Below, piece by piece: positions 22,801 to 34,800 of a stretch of DNA of 64,000 nucleotides. Origin of the DNA: Branchiostoma floridae (taxonomy: Eukaryota > Chordata > Leptocardii > Amphioxiformes > Branchiostomatidae); assembly GCF_000003815.2 (NCBI RefSeq), contig NC_049997.1, positions 2,424,601 to 2,488,600 of the forward strand, written 5' to 3'. The notes under the pieces are model-generated. The model saw nothing but the letters and a program-made list of their open reading frames with translations. It was not told the DNA's origin and did no database searches. The position numbers and the translations under genes were made by a program. Numbering within the stretch: the first letter of the stretch is position 1; every line of letters begins with the position of its first letter.

Positions 22801-25800
22801 GAAATATTCTAGAATTAAGAAATATCAGATTTACTACTACTTTTGGTCACTTTTTGACACTTTTGTGTCATTATTTCACGTTTGCAACGTAAAGGATTAG
22901 CCTACAAACATTCCGCTCTAGGCACCCTGTAACCTTGTGTCCCCCCAAGTTAGACCCTCCGGGTCTTGCTTGCCACCGGTAGGTCCCCCGGGGTGGGGTA
23001 ATCAGTTAGCACATGCATGGCAGACTGCAGGTAAAGAACACAATGGAGACCTTCTTTGGAAACACCTATATCTAATCATTCTAAAATAGCATATAATCAT
23101 GAACTTATTAGTCTATTTCGTAGGATATCAACAAGCTAAGGTCATATTCCCTTCAAAACTGCAAGAAACCTTGTACAGAAAGCTAGTCTACTGTACTCAG
23201 AGGAACTGTCAACTGGCCCCCCACTGGGAAGCCAGGCTGATAAGCAAGAAACAACAACACACAGAGGCAGTAACCAGCCTGTGCCCATCTGTTTCTTGGA
23301 AGATCACAATTTTTATACATCATGCTTATTTGGTGCAATGATGTCGCAGCATCTCTCCCTGAATATTGGTATGCAATGCTATAGGGTTGATTGAACTAAC
23401 AATGTAAAGAAAAAGTAGGAAAAGCTACTTTTTGTTTTGTTCAAAATCCCGTAGTATGCCTTTAAGGTAAAAGATAAAACTAGCCTAACATAGCCTAAAA
23501 ACTATGTGGCGTCGGGCGTGGCGTAACTGGTAGAGCGGTCGGCTCGGAACCTAGAGGTTCTGAGTTCGATCCCCGCCGTGCCCCGCCCCGACGTTGTGCC
23601 CTTAGGAAAGGCACTTTACACGACCTTCCTCACTTCACCCAGGTGTAAAAATGGGTACCTTCTGTCTGTATCGTGTATGTGGCACTGTTAATATAAGTTA
23701 CCAAAACTTGAGTGCAGTGCCACATTGTCCAAAAGCAAAATAGAAAAAAAAAAGATAAAACGACCCGGACCATGCAGCGCACCCGTGTTTCAGCACCAAG
23801 GACATTGCCCGCGCATCTCATCCACCGGTGTCATGTCCAATCTCTGCCCCTGCCAAATATTCGACTCTACTAGGGGGTTTCAAGTTTACCGGAGAGGAGA
23901 GAAATGGGTCGACAGTTTTTAAGCAGACGTCTAAGCTAGCTTTGGAAGGAGGGGTCACACTGTGGAGGATATAACCCTAATCTTAACATGACCCTTACCC
24001 TAAATCTATGACCCTAACCACAACCCTAGTACCAACCCTAAGCCTAACTCTGCGCACGCCGCTGCAAACTGCTCTCCGTGGAGCTCGGTTCGGCTATCGT
24101 GACGACCTGGCAGGCTTATACGGGCATCGCTAACACTCTGCCTTAGGGCTGGGTACCGGTACAGAAAATTCAGGTCCAGGTCCGGTACAGGTCCGAAGGA
24201 CCTGAACCTGACACAGTATGACTCATACCAATGGTCCATTTCACTACAAAAGAAATCTGTTTGGTGGAGTAATAGACTTACACTGGCGTTTTAAAATCCT
24301 ACAACGCTAACTGCACCTGTACGATTGGCTGTAAAACTTCGTAGAAATTATTATAAACTCTACTCTACTTCACTCTTGTTATTTTCTTCCACCTGCAAGC
24401 GCCAAAACGTGTGAATGCCTGATATTAAAGATAATGGGGCCGTGTAGCACAGTGGTAGTGTATTCGGCCCGTGACCGAGATGTCGCCGGTTCGAATCCGC
24501 CTGCGGTGTTGCCGGTCTTGTGCCATTGGGAAAGGCACTTTACACGACTTTCCTCACTTTACTCAAGTGAAAATGAGTCGTCCCTCGGATAGGACGTTAA
24601 ATGGAGGTCCCGTGTTTGGGGAGAGCCACACCCCGGGCACGTAAAAGAACCCGTCACATGTGCGAAGGTGCGATGTGGCGGATCAAACCATTCCGGCCAA
24701 AATGGGGTAGGGAATTTCCCGAGCAGCCTCGTAACCCCTGCTTTCGCCTATTGAGTCAGTGAAGTCAAGCTTGCTTAAGCTTGATGTTTCTGACTTAGGG
24801 GGAAGAGATGCTGCTACAGTTATCGCTATGGGCCGCTCTTCATCACCATGATGGTAACATCAGGCCCTACGAACATGATTTAGAAAAAAAAAAAAAATCT
24901 GTTAATTTTCTAATCGGTCCAACATCCGGTCTACCTAATTTTTTGACGTCCGGTTTTTCTGGACCGGTCCAATAAGAAAAACCGGTTATGTACCGGTACG
25001 CTGTACCGATACCCAGCCCTACTCTGCCTGATTGCAAGAGCGCTCAGCCGTTCCGATCTTACACTCTAACAGAATGTTGATACCTATAAGAATGCGTGCA
25101 CAGCAGCGAATTCGAGATGACAGGATTCGATCGGATGGCTCATTATACGCAGTCTGATCTCATAGTCGATCAAGATTTTTTTTCACTTCGAAGAGCACGG
25201 CTGGAAATCCAAGATGGCGCAAGGCAGCGGATAACGGAAAAGTAAACCCAAGCAAGACAAGTTGGCATACGTTCCAGTTCCCAATTACTCCCCAGCAAAC
25301 TGCCTGTAGATTTATAAAGACACACGTAGCATGTAATTTTCCCTTCATGTGCAATTTGCCGTCGGCCTTCCGGAAATGATTAAAGGCGAATTTGCAGGAG
25401 AAGTAATTTGGCGGCGCTGCTGAGCTTTCACAGACCTCTGACATTTTACCGCGGGAGGCCGTGCTTTAATTCCACTCGGTGGGAGACTACATGGGGAAAA
25501 TTAGAGGCTGTCGCATGGGGTACATATCATATTCAAAGGATTTATAAAGTATAAAAGGGTATACACACAGAGATCCTATCGGATATGGTGGTATCTCACT
25601 GCACTTCGGGCAACAGTGTGGCACTGCGGCAACGGTGTGGCACTGCGGCAACGGTGTGACAATAAGTAAAAGTACGACTTAGAAGACAAAATACACAAAA
25701 AGTAAGAAAATTCGTTCTTTATCTCTGAAATTCGTTGAGTAATCTTTCGACCCCCGCAGTGCCGCACCGGTGCCCCAAGTGCAGTGAGATACTACCTTTA

Positions 25801-28800
25801 CCGCCTGTCGCATATAGAATACAAATCATATTCAAAGGATTTATAACGTATAAAAGGGCATACACACAGAGATTTTATGGGATTGCGAAGAGAGTGTGAC
25901 ATGCACTTTAATTCCACTCAGTGGGAGACGACATGGGGAAAATAGACCCTGTCACATGGGGTACATATCATATTCAAAGGATTTATAACGTATAAAAGAG
26001 TATACACACAGATTTTATGGGATAGCGAAGAGAGTATGACATGCGCTTTAATTCCACTCAGTAGGAGACGACATGGCCCATGTCATGGGGAAAATTAGAG
26101 GCTGTGCATTACTTACCGCCTGTCGCATGGGATACATGTAAGATTTAAAGGATTTATTACATACAAAAGGCTAAACACAGAGATTCTATCGGATAGGGAG
26201 GAGAACGTGTTATTTCATTCTTGATTAAAGGTATTGCATTGTTTTACTGTGAGCGCGGTCACGCTGATGTCGTAGACTTTTCAAGCAGGCTGCGACAGAA
26301 AAATGTTGATGTAAATATATTTCAAGATTTTATATTGATATTTCTCTTCTTTCTCAAATTGTCAATGTATAACGCTGGTGACTGAAGTGCTATCTTATGT
26401 TATGATATGTTGTGTAAAATCAATGCAATTCAGCCCCTATGGGAGCTGCAAAGTTGATTGTAATAAAGTTTCAAGTTTCAAATTTCAAGAACCAACCAGC
26501 GACAATTTAAGATCTAAAGGTGGTATCTCACTGCACCTGGGACACCGGTGTGGCACTGCGGGGTTCGAAAGATTACTCAACGAATTTCAGAGAACGAATT
26601 TTCTTATGTTTTGTGGGTTTTTTTTTTGTCTTCTAAGTCATACTGCTACGTATCAAGCAACATCTAAATCATAACTCGGCCAAAATAACATTAAAGTGTC
26701 ACAGTGAACGAATCCCGCAGTGACGCGAGCGTGGCCCAAGTGCAGTGAGATGCTACCTCAAGGCGGCATTAGTTTTGTAACAAGCCAGATGAAGTTTGTA
26801 CGACACACACTCGACTAGCCAAAGAATTTCCTCAGTTTGTGATCGTACGATGCTCGTGCGAGGAATGTGTCCTCTCCCTAAAATATTACCAATACCAGTC
26901 TCTTGTGAAAACACTCGACCTAGAAACCGAAGATATCTCTGTAGATCTTACGAATGTGTCCTCATCCTAAAATGTTTCAAATTTCGAATGGATGAAGAGC
27001 CATTTCATCTCACAGTCTCTTTGAAAATACTCGACCTAGAAACCGAAAATGTTTCTGTAGATCTTACGAGGAATGCCACTGTGGCCTTATCCTAAGATGT
27101 TTCAAATTTTCGATTGGATGAATAGCCATTTCATCTCACTCTCTCTTGTGAAAACACTCGACCTAGAAACCGAAATTGTCTCTGTACCCCGTGCATGCTA
27201 ATGGAGTCTTGACACTTTGTACCCCATCTATGCATGTATCCGTAAAATATGTCAGAGTGTAAGCGCTAAAAGCTTTGAATGACGTCTTCAATAAGTCCTC
27301 TGGGAGAGGATCGCTTCTAGAGGTATCTGAGAGAAGTTACAAATGGATTTAATGTAAAACCAACTCAATACCCCACGGATAGGATTGTCTTCTAGTCATA
27401 GCAAGCGTGTATTCCATGGGACAATCACATAAATCATAAGGGGAATACAGATTCTAAAGGTACCTGATAGAAGTTACAAATGTTTTACATAATACCAGCT
27501 CTATGTCTCATATGACGTAGGATCAATTCTAGAGGTATCTGAGAGAAGTAACAAATGAATTTAACGTAAAACCAACTCGATACAAATTTTAAGCGTGTAA
27601 CCCATGGGACAATCACATAAATCATAAGGAAAATACAATTTCTACTGGTACCTGCTGGAAGTTACAAATGTATATTACACAACCACAGCTTTACGTCTCG
27701 CAGGCAGGGAAAGTCATCATCTTTGATTTAGCATGGAATACGTGGGAAAGCACAGATACACCCCAAGGGGAATAAATATTCATACAGTATCTTAGAGATG
27801 TAACAAATGTGTCTACCAGACACGGGGCACGTGCTGTAAAAGTTACAGTTTTAGATTTAGTATGGAACCTAGTTGGATGACGTCTTCAACAAACCCTCTG
27901 GGGAGGATCAATGCTAGAGTTATCTGAGAGACGTAACAGATGGATTTCATATAAAACCAAATCAATACCTCTCGGACAGGATTGTCTTCTAGTAAGAGTA
28001 ATGACAAATGTTAAGTGTGTAACGCAATTTTTTAGATTTAGTATGCAACCTAGTTGGATGACGCCCACAATAAGTCCTCTGGGAGGGGATCTGAGAGAAG
28101 TAAGAAATGGATTTCATATAAAACCAACTCAATACCCCACGGACAGGATTGTCTTCTAGTCATAGCAAGCATGTTACCCATAGGACAATCACATAAATCA
28201 TAAGGGGAATACAGATTCTAAAGGTACCTGATAGAAGTTACAAATGTTTTACATAATACCAGCTCTATGTCTCTTATGACATAGGATCAATTGTAGAGGT
28301 ATATGAGAGAAGTAACAAATGGATTTAATGTAAAACCAACTCAATACCTCCCGGACAGGATTGTCTTCTAGTAAGAGTCATAACAAATTTTAAGCGTGTA
28401 ACCCATGGGACAATCACATAAATCATAAGGAAAATACAATTTCTACTGGTACCTGCTGGAAGTTACAAATGTATATTACACAACACCAGATTTATGTCTC
28501 CCGGACAATGAAAAGCGTCATCTTTGATTGAGCATGGAATACCTGGGAAAGCACAGATGCACCCCAAGGGAAATACACATTCACACAGTAGCTTATAGAT
28601 GTAATGTCAGACATTGTCACGTGTAGCAGGAGTTACAATTGCAGATTTAGTATTAAAAAAAAATAGAACCTAGTTGGATTACGTCCTCAACAAGTCCTCT
28701 GGGGGAGGATTAGTTCTAGAGTTATCTGAGAGACGTAACAGATGGATTTCATATAAAACCAACCCAATATCTCCCGGACAGGATTGTCTTCTAGTGAGAG

Positions 28801-31800
28801 TCATAACAAATCTTAAGTGTGTTACCCATGGGACAGTCACATGAATCATAAGGGAAATACAATTTCTAATGGGACCTGTCAGAAGTTACAAATGTTGCAC
28901 ATAATACCAGCTCTATGTTCCTATGACATAGGATCAATTGTAGAGGTATCTGAGAGAAGTAACAAATGCATTTCATATAAAACCAACTCAATACCTCCCG
29001 GACAGGATTGTCTTCTAGTAAGAGTCATAACAAGCGAGTGGCCCATGGGACAAAGAAGGCTCATCCTAAGGGAAGACATTCAAACGGAATCTTAGAGATT
29101 GAGCAAATAGATTCATACAATACCAGCTCACGGACAGATGGAAAGCACAGATACACCCCAAGGAAAATACATATTCACACAGTATCTTAGAGATTTAACA
29201 AATGTGACTCACAGACGTGTAGTAGGAGTTATTAATTTTAGATTTAGTATGGAACTTAGTTGGAAGACGTCCTCAACAAGGATCAATCCTATAATTCTAG
29301 AGGTATCTGAGAGAAGTTACAAATGGATATACATGTAAAACCAACTCAATACACCATGGAGGGGATTGTCTTCCAGTAACAGTCATAACGATGTGGCCTA
29401 TGGGACAAAACAGACTCATTCTAATGAAAGATATGGAAGAAATTCAAACGGTATCTCAGAGTTGTAACAAATAGATTCATTCAACACCAGCTCTATGACT
29501 CACAAACACAGTTCACGTCTACTGAATGCCACAGTTTAAGATTTAGAATGAAACCCTTTGGAAAGCACAGATACACCCTTGGGGGAAGACACATTCTAAC
29601 AGCATTACATAGAGGTCTCACATGAATATAAAATAAGACATTCTCTACGTACAAGGGTCATGTTTGTTATTACACTGACGTATTGAAGCAGACAGCGAGT
29701 CTGGATGTAACCACTGGGGGTTTCAATAAAACATTGGAAGGTCTGAATGCGACGCCCGGCTTTGATGAATCTTTACAGCTACATGAACATTACAAAGTCT
29801 TCTGGAATATCAATGTGCAAAGTCGAATGTACAACATGTCATTATATATATGACTGTTAAATCACATACTAGTATTGTAAGTAACAATGCAAAATAACAA
29901 TAGATGGCTGAGTATTCACGGTCATTATAGTAGTTAGATATGCAAAAACAAGAAGCTGATGCATGTGCATGCACAGTCCATTTTGATATGGGCCCGGTTG
30001 TGCAACTTTTATTTATACCGATGATGACAACTTTACTACAAATCCATGCCCGAAGGCTAATTGCAAGTTTACATGAGAATATAATCATGATCAAAATGAT
30101 AATAAGTATAGAATACAGTAATGAAACAAACGTAAAGCGAAATAAGTGTATTATACCAATAGGTAAAAATGTTGAGGAAAAAAATTAAAATTACGTGACG
30201 ATCACTATAAAATATCTGTCACTGCGCCAACAAAGGCAATGACGAGCCATTACATTACTTTGATGAAGCAAACCCTATGAAAGTACTGTGCACGAGCGTC
30301 ACCTGTCATATTCAGAGAAAACTGCAACCCACCTGGTTGATGTCTTGCAGGCTGCACCAGGTTGAGAACGGCTGCAGGCGCACATCTACGTCACACAGCT
30401 TCAGCTCCGCCTCTCCGATCTACAGCCAATCAACAAGCAGGTTGAGATATTTGATACCTATCTCTGATAACGTCATTTTAGGTCTTATAACGTTACGTGG
30501 CAAAGAATATCATTATATGCAGGAGCAAAATGTCCAAAAGCCTTTTTCATGATTCTAACCTATTTTAGATCTATAATTGCAGACGCTATGCCCTTTTCTA
30601 GTAAAATGTAGATGTAATATGAACCAAGTACTCTCTGTTTTTCAAGTTATATGCACCATTATACCTCCGATCTAGTCTCTTTTTTTACATTGAAAATGAA
30701 GTCTGGAATGGTTGATGTCCATCCAGAACCTTATCGCAAAAGACAGTCTCCTGAAACAAGCTTGACATCAATTGCTAGGTCTTTATAGTAGTAATGTGGA
30801 GATTTTTCTTCGGGATTATATCTTAAATGTATCTGGATTATCTGTAAATTTCAGAGAATCGTCCTGTAATCTAGCCACGCACACGGAACGATTTGATTTG
30901 CTTCGGAAACATCCCCCCGTTTCTGAGAGACTCAGCATCCGCGTGGTAACTTTATCATCGAGACTAAGAACCTGATTTGTGGTGAAGTCTGTTGTCTGGA
31001 ACACAATTTCCGGCTCCAGAATTGAGGCCACGGAGTGGAGGGAACGGCGATGTAAAGTCTTTAGAGGGGAGTTAAGTGTTTTTGTCTAGACACCTGGATC
31101 GACTTTTAATGGTAGTTATTGCAGAGAGGGATTGTTGCTTTCTCTCCTGGGTTTTCAAACATGTCAGACAAGAAATCGGTAACAGAAGGTTAGCGACAAA
31201 ACATGAGGTTGTAAAGTCTTGTAAAAATGCATAACCTATGGGATGGAACTTTGCTAATGTGTCAAACTGAAATAAAGATTGCAAGGAAAGACCATTGTAA
31301 CGTCATAAAAAATGACAGGAGATCATGAATCACTATTCTGAGGGTATACCATCGAGTTGTGTTTGTACGTTTGTACGTTTACAGGTTTCTTCATTCGGCG
31401 ATGCCCACTTTTTGACTCGTCTTATCGTAAGTGTTCAGAAGAAAGTACCGATTGAAACATAATGATGTGTCTGGAGCGGGTGATGATTCTGTTGTAAGTG
31501 TAAGAATGTAATGCGTAATGTGTAAGGAGGTGGGTCTTGCACATTTTCTTGTAGATATTGGGACTGCGTGCTTGTTTTACTGACCGAGACAGCTGATTCG
31601 AGGGTCGGGACGCATTGGGAATAAAACTGGATTTGTTGAAGGCATGTTTACTGCTTCATTAAAGAAGAGCTGTGGCGTCGTATGTGGCGTAACTGATAGG
31701 GTGTTAGTTCGATACCCGCCGAGCCCCCAACGTTGTGCCCTTGCGAAAGGCACTTTATACAACCTTCTCCACTTCACCCAGGTGTAAAAATGGGTACCTA

Positions 31801-34800
31801 AATTCAGTCGGGGAGGTAAACATATTACCTTTACTTTCTGTCTGTACTGTGTATGTGACGTTGTTGAAATAAGTTACTAACTTGAGTGCAGTGCCACATT
31901 ATCATCACCTGTTCCAAAGAAAAAAAGACAAAATAACTTCTCACATTGCAAACATGCCTGTGGAACATGTGTGGCTGACTGTCCAGTTATCTAGGACAAA
32001 TGCCGGGGGGAGCTTGCATCACCCAAATTCCTGCCATTAGAATTCCTCCGGACTAACTTCTCACATTGCAAAAATGCCTGTGGACTAACATTCCTGTGGA
32101 AAAATACCTGTGCAATTCCTAGAATTTTTGCAGACCGAACACAATGATACACCATTTGGCTCGCCCCTGAGGTGTCGCCAAAATAGGAATTCCAAGACTC
32201 ACCGGCCTCTGTACGTGTCAGGAGAACTTGTCGTAGGCGTAGAATAATTACACGTCAGGAAAATGTTATGTTTTTAAGTGACTATAAAAGTAATGACACA
32301 GGATTTGAGGAAAACATCGTTTCGTAGGACTCACCGGTCTCTGTCGGGAGAACTTGTCGTAGGCGTAGAATAATTACACGTCAGGAAAATGTTATGTTTT
32401 TAAGTGACTATAAAAGTGATGACACAGGATTTGAGGAAAACATTGTTTTGTAGTACTCACCGGCCTCTGTCGGGAGAACTTGTCGTAGGCGTAGACACAG
32501 AACTGCAGGATGCGGGAGTCCAGGTCGTCCTCGCGCACGTGGAAGATGAACCGCTCGTTAAACACCGGGTTGGGACTCTTACGGTACACCTGAGGAGGGA
32601 AAATAGGAGAGGCGAGGATTTTTAGAAAGATTTTTATATCTTTTATGTCGCGGTAGTCTTTCTATTTCTCCTTGATGAAAGTTTGACACCCAGGTAATAA
32701 TATACGTCAAAAAGCAGTTACTCAAGCAACTGGATATGGTTTTGGAAATATTGTACCACAGTAAACTGTACAGAGTGTCACTGACAAAAGATAGTAGGTA
32801 CCTAATGTATCTGAAATGTCTGACCGTGTCCAAAATCATACCCAGTTGCATGGAACTGCTTTTTGGGGATTTTTAGATGTAGCTTTTTTTATGTCACAGT
32901 AGTCTTCCTATTTTAGGAAGGAGGAGAAGTAAAATTGTGAATAAAAGATATGTCTAGGATTAGCGATTATGCGTTGGAATGACTTAAACTGTCGAACATG
33001 TGAATGTCGAACAATGCGGCATCAGGACAATTTGTGCCATTAACATACAGAACGCAATCTACAATTTGCACAAACTCAACGACGCTGCAGGTCTAGCGCC
33101 ATTCTTTTTCGCAATTGCACTTATAGTATCACTCCTTTTAAGCTTAATCCCCAGAAAAACTGAAGTCTGATCACGGTTTCCCGTGTTGCATGCAATCAGC
33201 TGCTTTTGACCCTTGCTAACGTATCTGATGACACCTATCTTCAAAAACTCCCTTTCCATTACCCTTCAGGTCCCCTTATCCTGTATAGCACCCATCCAAT
33301 CATTTTACTCCAATCCTATCCAGCCCCATCAGAGATATTCATTAAGATAACATGCCCCATAAATCCGTCTCCACTGCGATGCAATATCCTGTAACGTAAA
33401 GGTGATATCGACTCGCATGTTAAACTAGAGTCACTGCCAGATTCGCTCCAATAAATCACAATCAAACATCTAATATCATTCCACTTGACCGAGTATGACG
33501 GACTGCTATTGATCGGACTATAACTCCGTTTGAGACTAAGACTGCCTGCCATGTATGCTATACACGCCGAAAGAATAATGAAAGGGGTGATAAAAAAAAT
33601 TCAAAAGATAAATTCATACAAGGATTACTTTACAATGGGAGTGAAAGGGTCCATCAGCCCTGACTAAACTGTGACGGGGGGCGCTACATACTACCTGGCA
33701 CCTTTGACCCACTACTGGAGTCATGCGACTGAAATGGGGACGCCAGTTAAAGGGATAAATCCGTCTCCACTGCGATGCAATATCCTGTAACGAAATGGCA
33801 CTATCGACCCGCATGTTAAACCAGAGTCCCTGCCAGATTCGCTCCAATAAATCACAATCAAACATCTAATATCATTCTACTTGACCGAGTATGACGGACT
33901 GCTATTGATCGGACTATAACTCCGTTTGAGACTAGGACTAGGACCTTCCATTTATTCGCCAGTTATCTTATATACGCCGGAAGAATAATGAAAAGGCTAA
34001 TAAAAAAACTCATTTCAAAATACAAAATAGATGAATTCAGGCATCACTTTGCAATGGGAGTGAAAGGGTCCGACAACCGTCACTAAACTGTGACGGGGGC
34101 GCTACAGACTACCTGGCACATTTGACTCATTAGTACTGGAGTGGCATTAGTTATCAGAAGAAAGGGGTGGTTTCAATGGTTAAACCAGAGTGACAGTCAC
34201 ATTCGCCCCAATAAATCGCAATCAAACATCTAATATCATTCTACTTGCCCGAGTATGACGGACGGCTATTGATCCCGCTATAACTCCGTTTGAGACTAGG
34301 ACTAGGACCTTCCATTTATTCGCCAGTTGTCTTATGTACGCCGGAAGAATTATGAAAAGGCTAATAAAAAGAATAACTCATGTCAAAAGAAAAAAAAAAT
34401 TGATACATACAAGGATTACTTTAGAATGGGAGTGAAAGTGTCCCTTGACTAAACTGTGACGGGGGCGTGACGGGGGGCGTGACAGATATAGTGGCATCAA
34501 TTATCAGAAGAAAGGCTTGGTTTCAACGGTAATGTTAGATCAGAGTCTCTGTCAGACTCACTCCAATAAATCACAATCTACCATCTAATATCATTCTACT
34601 TGACCGAGCATGACGAACAGCTATTGATTTGGCTATAACTCTGTTTGAGACTAGAACCATTGCCTTCCATTTTTCCTATACACGCCGAAAGAATAATGAA
34701 AAGGCTGATAAAACAAACTAATTGCAAAATGCTAGATTGATACATAAAAGGATTACTTTAGAATGCGAGTGAATGGGTCCCTTGACAAAACTGTGACGAG

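Larger units (their letters stand above)
8549..30332 (-). other. Syt12: Largest Syt12 intron, about 21.8 kb, transposon-rich
   Basis: It separates the C2A and C2B exons. Recognisable contents are listed separately: MITEs, SINEs, telomere-like arrays, tandem blocks, an assembly gap and two short homologous reading frames. In the stretches between (for example 9.85-11.0, 14.5-15.7, 15.8-17.0, 17.2-17.7, 19.7-20.8 and 21.2-22.0 kb) I see only AT-rich sequence and short unsupported frames. Confidence 0.7.

Noticed and set aside
24436-24510. Possible tRNA gene
   Set aside because: A and B boxes are good, but the sequence continues into a SINE body with an A tail and the tRNA fold is degraded.
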